Of a stretch of DNA of 64,000 nt, positions 12,002-23,645 are shown one piece after another. Source of the stretch: Symbiodinium natans (Eukaryota > Sar > Dinophyceae > Suessiales > Symbiodiniaceae); assembly GCA_905221605.1 (NCBI GenBank), contig CAJNDS010002844.1, positions 195,501 through 259,500 of the forward strand, given 5' to 3'. The notes below the pieces were generated by a model. It saw nothing but the letters and a program-made list of their open reading frames with translations, had not been told where the DNA came from and searched no databases. The position numbers were made by a program, and so were the translations under genes. Numbering within the stretch: position 1 is the first letter of the stretch; the number at the start of each line of letters is the position of its first letter.

Positions 12002-14436
12002 GCGTTTCGCTGGGCCGCTGGGCGGTTCTTCCAGCGCTTGTAGATCACTGTGTTCCTGTCGTCCAACCACGTGCTCTCGTTCAGGAAAGGGCACAATGGC
12101 CATGGCGGTGGCAACTGCCAACAATGCCAACGGTGGGTACAGTTGCGAAACCACAGAATCGTCATGGATGGCAGTCAGTGCCAGCACCAGGGCTTTTCGA
12201 GACTCGACCTGCTCCAGGTTTCCAGACATCTGGATCCAACTCATGATTTTTTCAAGTAGCGGACTAAGGCAGCCGCCAAAGACAGAAACATATCCCCCTG
12301 CTCTGCAGCGTTGATCGACGTTCGTAGTTTGCTCGCTGCCTCAACAACCAAGCAAAGCGGAGAAGTCTGCTGCCGCTGCGATTGTGCGCCTCCAGTATTT
12401 GAACAGCATTGCTTAAACACATTTGCAACTTTAAGAATTGTATTGAAAGGCATTGCGGCATGGTTCCTTGAAGGCCATGGCTGCGATTTCCTCACCTGGG
12501 ATTCTGCGGCTGAGCAATCAAAAATCTCAGGAAAGTGCTAACCTCAAAACATCGCAACACCCTCACCTTTCAACCTTCAGGCAAGCACGTACGACCACGT
12601 CGGGAAGGGAGTCGACCAGTTCGACAAGACTGCGCAGTGTCTCTACCTGAGATTTTGCTGCAAACCTACAACAACATGATCAGACGGTACGTCACAACGT
12701 GTCGCAGGGAGACAGTCGCTGGGAACCCAACAGTTCGTCTCACGAACCGTGTGTGTACTGCTCCTTGGATGCAGTACATGAGAATTATAACTTGATATAA
12801 CACATCAAGCTGATCAGTGACCGAAGCGTGGACAGAAATAGAGATAAATGAGCAAAGGACGAGCCAAGATCTCCAGCTCCCAATCGGAAATCCCATCAAA
12901 CCCTTGGCTCTAGGACTCGCAGAGTACTCTGCACATTCAGCACATCACTTGCCCATAGCCAATCACCAAGACGTCTTCCGAACATGAGGCGTGACACGTG
13001 GTCTTGCTGCAAAGAAGGACACTTTGCTCTCGGTGGAGCCACCTGCAGACGAGTCAACCGGATCTTAAAGCTCGTTCGATTTGATTTTTCCTTTCTGGCT
13101 GTCAGCCTTGCATGACAGACTCACTGGCCGGCAACGACAGCCAGGACCGCAGGCTAGATATCCAACCAGAAGCTACCTTGCAAAGATGCATCTGAAGTGG
13201 TGTGAGTGACACTCTGTGCCACAGGCGCACCCTCTCGGCTTCACATGGAGTCAATCTGCCGTCCTTCTCAAAGCCTTGAACCCCTGACAAAGCGCAGCAG
13301 ACACATTCCGACTGCTGTGTCTGACATGTCAGTTTCATCACCGGGCAGCACTGATTTTTATCGTCTTTCAAAGGCAGTCTGCCAAGCCCTCATCTCTGGC
13401 AGACTCCAATGCCTCATGCAGCAAGCCAGCATGGCCTATTTGCAGGTAACCTCTCGCCAAAGTTCGCCGAGATGCTTGCAAGTGCAGCAAAGCCTTGAAT
13501 GCCTCGATCCTCGTCGAATCCTCGGGGTCGGGGACGGAAACGTGGTCTCGACAGCACTTAAGGCATTCGAAAGAATGCACCTGTCCATGACAAAGATCTA
13601 AAAATAGGCTATTTAACATGCTGCAATATGATGAAACTCGTCTGCGGCTAGGTGTCCGGGACACGCTCCAGCAGGACTCGGCCTCGGGACTCACACAGCC
13701 ATGCACGGAAGTGGAGATTTAAATCCCTCGGGCACCACTCCATGATCGCCACAACGGATCCAACTTCTTTGACGGAGTGCGCTGCGGATCCTCTCATTCC
13801 GGACTGTCTAGAGTCTAGCTGTATCGGCATTCAAGACCTCTCCCTGACTCAGCAGTCCTCCGCGCGAAAAACACATTTGCGACCGGAGCTGTCTGTTTCA
13901 AACCACTCGATATGTGAGCCTGAGATTCGGCAACAGGACAACAGATGTACTTCTATTCCTAGGATTGCGATCCATTCGGCCAGGAACATTCTGGCTGTAC
14001 TGAGTTATCGGTACCGGGTACTGCTGGGCAAATCAGCCACGACTGAAAACTGCAGAATAATTGTTCTTGAGAACATGACTAAGGACTGCGCTCAGTCTTT
14101 TCCCAGCACCAGCTGCAGCTCCTTCACAAAAGACCATTCAATCACTCGCATAGTGGAACCTGCCTCAAGCCCGCTGAATTGGGCGGATCTGGGCTTTCAT
14201 CAAGGTTGATGCAGTCATTTTTCCCCACCATCGTTGCCAGAACCTCTTTCCCACACACAGCTACATTAGCTACTATGCGTTCAATGAGAGTCGTGAGATT
14301 CAGCAGGCCTCGAATTCCCGTCTTCCACCCAGGCCATTTATTGCCACGGCGCACAAGTACCATATCTGTACCTGGCGCCATGACCCGCCATTCCGAATCG
14401 CACAGAAATCTACCCAAAATGCCAATAAGCATCAAC

Positions 14437-14439
<3 letters not shown>
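12002..14439. other. Unassigned DNA
   Basis: The best-looking frame is a minus-strand segment around 13370-13560 with mixed, protein-like composition ending in a Leu/Ala/Glu-rich stretch (GLLHEALESARDEG). The plus strand is also open there and no family is recognised, so I do not call a gene. Confidence 0.35.

Positions 14440-14468
<29 letters not shown>
14440..14468. repeat. (CA)n microsatellite
   Basis: A dinucleotide run of about 14 copies. Confidence 0.9.
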
Positions 14469-14472
<4 letters not shown>

Positions 14473-17400
14473 TGGTGAACACTCTAACGGTGACATCGCA
14501 CGATGGCACTAACGTTGTCAGCCAGATGGCAGAGAATCATAACGAACTTGCACTTGCAATACTCGAGGATGGTATGTGGACAGCAGCAACTGTTATCAAC
14601 TGTTGCGTTTTCACTCACAGCACTAGCTCCGCTCTCTAACAACTTACTTATATACCCCTACCACCAGCCGAGGGTGACCTAGCGCTAACACAGCAAACTA
14701 GTGCCATCGGAGAATAACACAGCGTAGCACACAACAATCAGCTCGACAGCATGCGCGCTCACCAGCGGCCACCAGCGTATAATTGAAACACGTTGCCCCA
14801 GGCGTGTCCCGCTATCACCTTCGGCAACACGACCTGATCAAAGTCCTGTCGCGATCGACTTGCATGTTGCTGAACACGGTTCTATCGGTATCTGTGCACC
14901 TTGCCTGAATCATTTTGATCACCTTTGGGCATCCGTCAAAAAAGTGCCGTACAATAGCCACCTAACCACTTTTCCACTGAGACGACTGAGCCATGAAGCG
15001 ATCATTCTCCTAGATACGACTTGGCTCCAATTCATGAACCGGCTCCTGGCATGCTTCGTAGGGCTTCCTAGCAGCTGGTTCAATATTCTGTGCGATTGCG
15101 TAACTGCATGACGGCCTGCGACGGCATCAAAAAGGGCTAAACTCAGCTCAGCTTCCAACCAGCAGGAATATCAAGCCAATTGTCGTCAAAGTCTTTGACC
15201 ATATCTGTTCCTTGATCCGCAGACCAGGCTGTTGCAAAATGCTGCAAGCTCACTGGACATCCGTAAACTCATTTCAACCGCTGCAGGTAACTATAAACAG
15301 AGCGAATTGTTTTCTATGTTTTGGCTTGCTCTGTGCTGCAAGCCAAAGTCGCTGTGCAAGCATATCAACTTCTTATAACGACAGAAAAAAGATGAGGATA
15401 CAATGGAGCACATTGTCGGCTCTTCTTGCTGGATATCAGCTCGTCCTGGGTACCCTGCGACGACACAAAAATCATCCCGTATGTGCATCCCACCGGATGA
15501 AACTCTCTGAGCCTTGACAGACCAATCGCGACATTCGAGGTACTGTGGGAGGAACACTGAAATCACCATTCGCTGCAGAACTTGCTCCACAGCTCTCTCT
15601 CCACACGTTCGATTGTTAGCCACGACACCCATGTCCGAGTCATCAGCTGCTCTGCACGGTAGGACGGCAAAGCATCTTCCATCTTCATACACCTTAACGG
15701 AATTTGACGCTAGACGTAGCAGATGTGATAGTCAGGCGCAAGCGCTTCGGAACATGCAGCTGTCAACAGTCCTCCCCAGCATCCAAGTAGCACAATGACC
15801 AGGTGGAGGATTATGGCACGCTCCATCTATCAGCAACTCGCCCGAGATAGTACAACAGATTCCGGGGGGACCTCGGTGACTGAGGCGAGGCGCTCCGCTC
15901 ACATTGACACAGCGGAGCAGGAGGCGCACAGGAAGAGGGGACGAAGAAGAAAGAGAGGAAAATAGGAAACGACAAACGATCACAGGAACAGAACAAGGGG
16001 AACTACATGATAATGCTTGCGGAATAGGAGTGAATTGCAGAGGCAAGGGACAGTGGCTATGCTGGTCCCCGCATCGCGCATGCCCGCTAAGGCGGCTGGT
16101 TATCGCATGAAGGAGCTTCTCAGTGCAGGCAAGCACAACCCATAAAATACAATCCATCACCATCCCAAGAACGCCTTGGGAGAGATCCCTTTTGAATACG
16201 GCAGATGCTTGTAAAACGGATCGCGAAGGCCCATCTAGTCTGGCTTGTTGATGGGCCTATCAATCAAGAGTGCTTGGCAAATCTACCCGGCCTGGCCAAA
16301 GTTCCGGGCAGAGTGGAAGTGAAGAGGGTCTGTGCCGAGATGGATGGAGTTAGCAGTTGGGCGACAGAGTGAGTCAACATGATTCAGTTTCGATCTGGCA
16401 GGTAGAGCGAAACGAAGCATGCCCAAAAACTCCAGCGAGCACATGCTGCCATGCCACAATGAAAGACCTGAGCTGAAACTCGGAATGCACAGCGCGTTTC
16501 ATTAAGCAGCAACCTTCGACGCAAGTGCAGGGATAATCTTTGCCCAGGTACCAAGGTTGCCTGCACGGTGCGTCTTCCCTGCACAGCGAAACGGTACGTG
16601 CAGCAGAAGATTCGGCTTCTACAAAGCTTCAGCTAAACTCTGGACTGTCTAGACTCTGAAGACTCTAAAGTTCTAGTCGAAGCCATGGCTGGATCACGCC
16701 TGATGACTGGCCAGTCGCTCACACCAAGCAACTTGACATCCGTCAGCTGCCTGCCACATGAGTTGGAGGTTGGTTGATTCGAGCGAAACAAAGCATTTCG
16801 GTTCACGAACAATACATAAAACATCTCCAAAACACCGTGCACAAAACAGTTCATCAGAAAGCACGAAGCGAGCGGCGACCGAAACCCCAACACACAACAA
16901 AATACAACTTTCGAACCAGGACCAGGACGGTTCGAGTTTCTGCATCAGTGTTTACTTGTTGTTGCTTGAGCCGGCATACCCGGTTCCGGCTTGCGCTAGT
17001 CCAGCTGAGGTGTTCAGTGGCCCCATGCCGAACGCGAGATTCAAAAAGCGCACGAGCTTGCATCAACACCTTGGAGCATGCAATTTGCTTGCCCCGCGCG
17101 AGCGATTCGAGGATTTGCTTTGCCGCATCCCTTATTGGAAGCCCCCCTGACCATGTGCCCCATGGATTTTTGGTATGTGCACACCTCATGGTGGAAGAAG
17201 TTCCGCTTGTTCTTACTCACGCTCTCACCTGCACATTGTCAGGCCATTGCCCATATGGCACATGGAGAACACATGCAAGATCATTTGAACGACACAAGAT
17301 CGACAGTTGCGAACTCTGCGCGGAACATGACAGTGCAGAATAAAACCACACAGTACATACGCACGCACGCAGGACGGTTGCTTTCAACACCACGTCACAA

Positions 17401-20400
17401 CGCGGTTATCTTGCGCCCTGGAGGAGCGGAGCCAGAAGACTACAGCAAAAGCGGTGTGTTAATCTAGAAACTCACCACACCGTCCTGATACTGACAAATA
17501 CCGAAAGCAAAAAAAGCGTGCGAAGTCTGCAATGTCTGCAAACAATGTGACTTCGGGCTTTCTTTCGGCAGGGTGGGGCGTGGCTTGGACAAGCCTTGGC
17601 TAACCCTTAGCTGCCTTAGCTGCGTGGGCCAGGAGCTGGGCTCAAGGTGTACACGGTAGGGCCACAGTGATGTATCGAGTGTGGTGGCACAGTGCCACAC
17701 TGTGCCACACTCACCGGCCTTAAACCCTGGCGGTTGACGCCAAAACTTTGTTGAACCGCTCCGCGCTTGATCTGCTGGCTACCAACTGGAAAAATTCGCA
17801 GCTTTGGGCGTGATCCCTGCCCAAGCAACCTCTCAAACAGCCGCGAGCAGGTACCCAGCGCGCACGCACATGCGCTCGCACTCGCTCGTGCCTGTGTGGG
17901 CAGGGGACTTCCACTTATGGTACTTGCATTCTCATGTGTACTTGTACTTGCATTTCCACCTGTCTCTTGTTGTTGCTGTTGTTGACCTCAAGGCCCGAAA
18001 GCCGTGCACCTCCCCCCCCCCGGCGAACAAAACCAAAAACATCCAAAAACCAGAACCCTGCAGCCTGGACCGCCTGCAGTCCTAAAATGCTTTGGCCGTG
18101 GCCTGCAGGCGCAGCCTCATCCCATTACTTTTCGAACGCGTGTCACAAGACTGGTATTTAACCATAACCGACTTGTGTTTTTTGCAGAGCAAGCTGGTTC
18201 ACAAACTTGATCTTCAGATTGCTGTGTGACCATGACATCTTGCATGCTGAAACGCGACTCCTGCTGTGAGTGAGCATTGCGACCAACAAACGACTGACAC
18301 ATGCTCAACACAAACAGGCACCACACGAACAAACGGCAAATGCTTGAACGAAACCATGTCAGATGAACACGCGCCTCCGATTCCGAGTGCAATCTGCACA
18401 AACTTTCAGACAAATCTAGGGCTTGCTGTAGCTCCTTATAGCCGCAGAGATCTTCACGCTTTCAACTTCAACATGACAAGTCCCACGTGCTTGCAAGGTG
18501 CAGGCATGAGGTCCTTCTCAGAGTTGGGTCTCAAACGCTTGAAACTTACCTCGGAGTGTTGAGGGTTGAGGGATTCCGGGATACCCAAAGAAAGCACATA
18601 CCAAAACGGGGCACACTCAGGCAAACACGGGGCACACAATCGCTTGCGCGAGGGTCTTTACCAACTTGGCAGCTGGGTACAATGTTTGAAAAACTTTGAA
18701 AATGCTTACTGTGAGGGGTCCGAGAACGTATACGCAATTCCGATCTGCTCCAAACTTCTGAGGCCGAGGTTCGGGACCAATCCAATGGACTTCACTTCCA
18801 CTGTGCGCCACGACATCTCGAGCTTCTTGGCAAGTGTAAGAAGGCCTCCTTTCGAGGAGCGAACAGAAAGCATTCTGTGCTCAGCCCTCGCGCCCCCTCC
18901 TGATGGAGGCTGCATGGAGTACTTTGCTCCGCGCGTCGTCACCTAGAAGTTAACAAGCAAGAAGCACAGCGCACTGCCTCGCCAAAGCGACGCTCAACAG
19001 CAACAAGCGGCCTTCTGCAGAGAACACTCGGCGAAATGTTCCAGCACTCATCATGCTCCAGCATGTCCTGATCAACGTGCAACTTGCTCACAAATTTCGG
19101 TCTTCGTGTGGAACACGGCGACTTGTGACTGTTGCTGCGTTGCTGGCAAGATTCACATTGGTGTTTAGCACCCAAGGCCGGCCGAAGCCACCAACTCGCG
19201 CTGCCGCGCGAAGCCCTTTGATTCGATGAGGTCCCATTGCTCAGCTCTGGGCCACAATGTTGAAGAATGTTCTGGAAGCTTTGGTATGGCACGCTCCGGG
19301 TGGATTGTACACGATTGCACTTCATGAACTTTTCACGACTCATGCCTGTCCAAAACGCACGCTTGACTGGGACGAGCTGGAATGCTTGCATTCCTCTCAA
19401 CAGCCTCCAGGTCGCAATTTTCCGAAGGCACCCTAAACATGTTGCCAGTGCCTGTCTCGTTCTCGCATGAAGCGATTGCAACTGCTCCAAAACCTGCCCA
19501 GCACACTCGGAACTCTGCGAGAACATCTCGGGTTGCCGCCCGAAGCCCCAAGCCCGTCCAGCCTTGCAAAGCAAATGAATGCTGAGGCTGACCTCGCTCA
19601 TCTGCCTTAGTTTCTGAAGCACATGTTCACGAGCACAAGAATGATTACACAAGTTCGCTCGACGTAGCTTCTTCACCTTGACCTAAAGCACAGAACCAAA
19701 GCAAGCAGGGGCAGGCTGAACCGTCGCCGTGCAATGATCCGCAACGTGTGGAACCCTCCCCAAACCTGACCTCAAAACATGTGCAGACGAACAATATACT
19801 GGCGATATCCAATTCAAAATCCATGGCCGCTTTCCCCGTTCGAGCCTAGCCGCCAAAAAATTGGCCCCAGTATGCTGGCACTGCCGTCAACAGAATGCTG
19901 AGCATGGGTCCAACTTCACTGCCTCGGACGGCTTGAAGGCAACCAGGCGAACCAATGGAGGTAGCCACCTCGCGTCACCTGCAAAAAATGTGGATTGCAA
20001 TTTAGCAAGCTCTGGCCTTGGACACGAGAAAAGGAAGTTCGGACAAGGTGCGTGTAAGTGCATCTGCCGGCCACTCGCCTGTCCGGCGCATGAAATCAGC
20101 CTGGGGCAGCTTGCTCAAATCGTTCAATCACTACAGAACCACACATGCTTCACATGCTCTTTGAGCTGCAAGTCTGGGCGCAGGACCTGCAGCATGGAGG
20201 CATCCACTATCCTTACCATAGTTGCCACTGCATTTGCGAGAAGTGGTGCTGGCAAAAATCGGAGTGCGTACGAGGAGAAACGAATGCGTCAAAGCCTCCC
20301 CTGCGCACGATCAGTAGGCCTGACACGCACGACCAGCATCTTCAGCAAAAGCACCGCGTCTGCTGGTTTACTCAGGCAAGCACTCAAGCGAGGTGCCTAA

Positions 20401-21456
20401 GGAGCCACATTGGACTACCTGGAGCTTGAAACTTGCCACGAGACTCACGTTCCAGCAGATACTAGCAGCCTGCGAATTCAACTCGATGTCAAAAAGCATC
20501 TGCAATCGCTCGAGGAACCGCGAAAGGAATGGTGACAAGACCTCAGAACACAGATGATTTGCAGAAACATGGAAAATTCATGAGATTGGGTCTAAGACCC
20601 CTGCATTGAAATTCCATGACACTCTGGTGCGGCAGTCACCGATGAGAAAGAAGCTGAAAACGTAGCCGGGAGTGATCTTGTCACACGTGAATTTGAAACG
20701 AGCCGTCTCACTCAACTCTGATGCCATGAGCCTCAAACAACGCCACTCCTTCGCCCAAGGCCTGGCGCAACCAGCTGGCCTCCGCATGATTTTGCCAAGG
20801 TGCCGATGCATCCCACACACACGTCAAGTCAAAATAGCCTTTTGCGGGATAACGTCGCGATGTGCAGGAAAACTACATCTCTTGTTCTCCCACTACAGGG
20901 AAATGCCCCTTCATGGCTCTCACGGCCCTCACCCGCTCACGAATTGTGAGAAAGTCAGCTTCAAGCTTTTCAAAATGTTTCAGCGGAAGCGAGCATTTGC
21001 CAATTTGCCGTTTCTTTCTCAATCCAGGCCTGAAACATCCACATCACCCAAACATGTTCAAAGGTCAACCGTGTCTCCATTTTTTTCGGCCTCTGAAGAC
21101 AACAAGTCTTGGATCCGAAAGAAGCCGCCGCATGTGCTGGCATCATCGACAACCACACTGCACCGTAGCTCTTCAGATACCAGTCCGTTGTCGCCTTCGT
21201 CCGTTGTCGCCTTCTGCAGTACTATTTCTCCAGCCTCCTTCGAAATTGTTAAGCTATGCAAGGTCGGCTGCTCTATTGGAAAGTGCCCAAACCTGCTCAG
21301 GGTGCAGTGCACCACGAATTTTTGCCATACCACCATGCAGAAGGTGACCGCGAATTTTCATGTGCAAAGCCGCACTGAATTGGCTACCCCCCTTCCTTTA
21401 TAGGAATTCGGAATACACCTCCTCATGTAGTTCTTCCTCTCTTACTTTCTCCTTGT
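14469..21456. other. Long unassigned stretch
   Basis: About 7 kb. The longest frames are 245 aa on the minus strand (18939-19676) and 243 aa on the plus strand (20672-21403). Both are overlapped by open frames on the opposite strand and neither shows a domain. No RNA gene or mobile-element signal was found. Confidence 0.4.
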
Positions 21457-21483
21457 CTTTTTATCTCTCTCTCTCTCTCTCTC
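21457..21483. repeat. (CT)n microsatellite at the 3' side of the LINE
   Basis: A CT run on the plus strand. A matching CT run lies at 23623-23645, so the 2.1-kb non-LTR element between them has the same simple sequence at both ends. Confidence 0.9.
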
Positions 21484-21920
21484 CTGCACGCTTAGCCCCC
21501 CCCGAAGGGAAGGCTGCCCCAAAGGGCGCGCGAAGTCCGCTGGTCTGTTTGTGAGGAAGGGCCACGATTTTCACGGCCCCTTTGAAATCGCGAGGCGTGT
21601 GGTTTCCCCCGAGAAATTAGCAAGTCAGTCAAACCCCCCCGTAGATGCCCCATGCAATTGTAGCCCTCGGGTTCCCCCACTCTGTTCAGCCTCGATGTTT
21701 TCTACTTCAAGCTGCTACTGTGCTTGTTACTTGCCAGGCCAAGGGTTGCGGCTTTCCTCAATGTGGTTTCGCTGAAGGATGGGTGTTGTAGGGGTGATTA
21801 AGGATTCAACTCTTTGAGGTCCCCCGCACTGTGTCCCTATTCTGGCCGGCATGGTGTTTTGTACACCTATCTTAGTTACTGCTGGCCCCTTCATGTGTTC
21901 TTCGGCGTCTGGTGTCGTGA

Positions 21921-22136
21921 TCAGGTAGTGGGGGACCGCGACGTTGTAGCCCCCAATGTTTGTTCGCTTGCCCTTCTTCTGAGGTCTCGCTCACAGATCA
22001 CCTCTTGGACTAGGAGGATGTGCAGATCCCTTAGGGATGGTGCCCCCGTGAGTGTTTCGCAGAGGTCGAGTACATGTGGTACTTGCAGTCCCCCCCACAT
22101 TCCACGATGCGAGCACATATTGGCCCCCATCTGCAC
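21921..22136 (-). pseudogene. Fragment of AP-type (EEP) endonuclease, start of ORF2
   Basis: One minus-strand frame reads LASWNVGG across about 22095-22125. The adjacent frame continues with LDLCETL and LHILLVQEVICE. The SWN opening followed about 35 residues later by a (V/L)QE motif is the pattern of the exonuclease-endonuclease-phosphatase fold that nicks target DNA in LINEs, with the Glu acting as the metal ligand. The two halves are separated by a one-base slip in a run of seven G. After this the reading breaks up and the remaining catalytic Asp/His motifs cannot be found. Confidence 0.5.
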
Positions 22137-22170
22137 GGTGTCTGTGTCGGTGAAACGATGGAGCTCCCAG

Positions 22171-23184
22171 TCATAGGCCTTGGCGGATCCGCTCCCAGGT
22201 GCTCTGCACCGTTGTGGGTTCTTCGCGGAGAAGTCGTGCTACTTCTTGCAGGTGGATCCATCCGGCCCCCGCGGTTGTGGTGTTGGGGGGGGCGGAAGCG
22301 GTGGCTGAGGCAATTTTGACCCCATTAAGCCACACTGTGCCTGTCGCAAACTCTGCTTCCACACGTCGAGGGTCTCCCCCATGCTCCAACGCAAGTCGTT
22401 TTGCTTTACCAGCGAGCTTGGCTTTGGCACGGCGTTGTGGGCTTTGGCTCAGGGCCAGCCAAAGTTTCTGGTGCCCCCCATCTGCTTTTGCCCCCAAGAT
22501 GAGGTTGGCATTGCGGACCTTCTGAAGGGCATTCTGAACGCGTTGACGGTGCTGTTCCTCACTTTCGTCATCTCTGGGGCGTATCGGGATGATGGCGTAC
22601 CCCCTCCGAATCCCTGGGACAAAGGCTGCCCCCATGTCAATGTCGAGCCTCAATTGACTTGCGGTGTTCTGCGCGTTGTGAAGGGTCTCCGAGGCTGGTG
22701 TATCTTCGGGCCATCCCCCCATAATAAGTGCGGGTTGGCGGCGCTCTTCCTCCCCCGATGATGCTGCCGAGGGTCCGCCCCCCAAGGCCCCTCCATTCAA
22801 CTGTCCAAATTTGCCCTCCAGGAGGGATAGTCTTTCCCTCATTCGTTCCTGCTCTTGGGCGATCTCGTCCGTGACGCTTTGCTGTTGCTGCTGGGCTTGG
22901 TCGATGCGGCGGATGGTTTGGGATTGTGCAGCATGAAGAGCCTGAAGTTCTTGGAGGATGCGAGCGATATCCCCCATCTGCCCTCGTACCTCAGAGCGGA
23001 CTTCCCCCAGGATTTCCATCTTTAGCTCCCTTCTCTCGGATCGCAGCTCTTCCTTGATGGCTGCTCTGATGGCTTCCAGGGACAAGTCTTCGTTGTCCAT
23101 TTTTCTCTTCGCCCCCGGGGAACCGTCTGGGTTCGTTGCTTGACCCGGCCCCCCTGCTCCCATTGCCTGGAGTAGTGTGGTCAT
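22171..23184 (-). CDS. LINE ORF1-like protein, coiled coil plus C-terminal nucleic-acid-binding type region
   Basis: A 337-codon frame starts at an ATG at 23184 and ends with TGA at 22171. Residues about 30-125 form a charged coiled coil (SLEAIRAAIKEELRSERREL, then a Gln-rich stretch), fitting trimerisation domains of LINE ORF1 proteins. Residues about 155-337 form a compact-looking domain opening with PALIMGGWPEDT and containing a basic helix (RRAKAKLAGKAKRLAL). The likely role is binding element RNA. The frame lies directly upstream of the endonuclease fragment and downstream of the spliced leader. A separate coding piece precedes it in another frame, so the original protein probably began further upstream and the listed start may be internal. 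The family is inferred from position and architecture, not from an alignment. Confidence 0.55.
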   Translation of the reverse strand: MTTLLQAMGAGGPGQATNPDGSPGAKRKMDNEDLSLEAIRAAIKEELRSERRELKMEILGEVRSEVRGQMGDIARILQELQALHAAQSQTIRRIDQAQQQQQSVTDEIAQEQERMRERLSLLEGKFGQLNGGALGGGPSAASSGEEERRQPALIMGGWPEDTPASETLHNAQNTASQLRLDIDMGAAFVPGIRRGYAIIPIRPRDDESEEQHRQRVQNALQKVRNANLILGAKADGGHQKLWLALSQSPQRRAKAKLAGKAKRLALEHGGDPRRVEAEFATGTVWLNGVKIASATASAPPNTTTAGAGWIHLQEVARLLREEPTTVQSTWERIRQGL

Positions 23185-23212
23185 GGCGTTCTCGGTGTCC
23201 CTGCCAAGTCAC

Positions 23213-23465
23213 GTTCGTTACCGTGAACTTCCCCCTGGCGAGATAGACGCCGCTCAGAATCTGGTCGTCCCCCTCCCAGTCGCAAAGGCCGCCGATCACA
23301 GTGTTAAAGTGGTACACAGTGTCCCCCGCACGCCTCAGGTAGCGCAGGAGCACGGCCAGCAGCGGTTGCCGTTGAGCTTCGTTCCCCCCGGCAATGGTGG
23401 TCAGAACCTCTGGCAGGAAGACGCGTAGTACACCACTAGTGGTAGTAGAGCTGGCGCTGCTATGT
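23213..23465 (-). pseudogene. N-terminal coding piece of the LINE ORF1, out of frame
   Basis: Upstream of the 337-aa frame another minus-strand frame reads as ordinary protein (FLPEVLTTIAGGNEAQRQ, then LLRYLRRAGDTVYHFN and DWEGDDQILSGVYLARGKF). It reaches TVTNV just before a short segment LGRDTENAM that is in frame with the 337-aa product. The two look like parts of one protein separated by a single indel near 23213-23220. No known domain is recognised. Confidence 0.45.
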
Positions 23466-23603
23466 GGGCGGCGGGGCAGCTGTCTGACAGCGGAGGCCCC
23501 CTCTCTCCCCTTCCCCCCTTTCCCCCTACTCTCTCTCAGTCAACTACAGCGGATTTGATTGTTTGCCCACAGGACGGCGGGCTGGGGCTCGAGCCGCTCG
23601 TGG

Positions 23604-23622
23604 CTTGAGCCAAAATGGCTAC
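23604..23622 (-). other. Relict dinoflagellate spliced leader (DinoSL)
   Basis: On the minus strand the sequence reads GTAGCCATTTTGGCTCAAG, identical to the last 19 nt of the 22-nt DinoSL. The next bases upstream are AT instead of the expected CC, after which a GA/CT repeat begins. No Sm-binding site or intron portion of an SL RNA gene follows, so it is not an SL RNA gene. It marks the 5' end of a reverse-transcribed, trans-spliced transcript. Confidence 0.9.
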
Positions 23623-23645
23623 ATCTCTCTCTCTCTCTCTCTCTC
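23623..23645. repeat. (CT)n microsatellite at the 5' side of the LINE
   Basis: A CT run directly beside the relict spliced leader, paired with the one at 21457-21483. Confidence 0.9.

Larger units (their letters stand above)
21484..23622 (-). mobile_element. Non-LTR (LINE-type) retrotransposon copy, internally deleted
   Basis: On the minus strand the element begins with a relict spliced leader (23604-23622), followed by an N-terminal coding piece, a 337-aa ORF1-like frame and a fragment of AP-type endonuclease. It then degrades before reaching the CT run at 21457. No reverse transcriptase motif is present, so the copy cannot be autonomous. C/G runs are frequent across it, unlike the flanks. 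The 5' end is retained and the downstream catalytic region is lost, the reverse of the 5' truncation common in LINEs. The limits are set by the two CT runs and are approximate at the 3' end. Confidence 0.65.

Noticed and set aside
11684-12314. Cys/Val-rich and His/Thr-rich frames of 110-186 aa
   Set aside because: Produced by the 7-bp TGTTGTG repeat.
22199-22761. Plus-strand frames of 108 and 126 aa opposite the LINE ORF1
   Set aside because: Antisense shadows of the 337-aa minus-strand frame.
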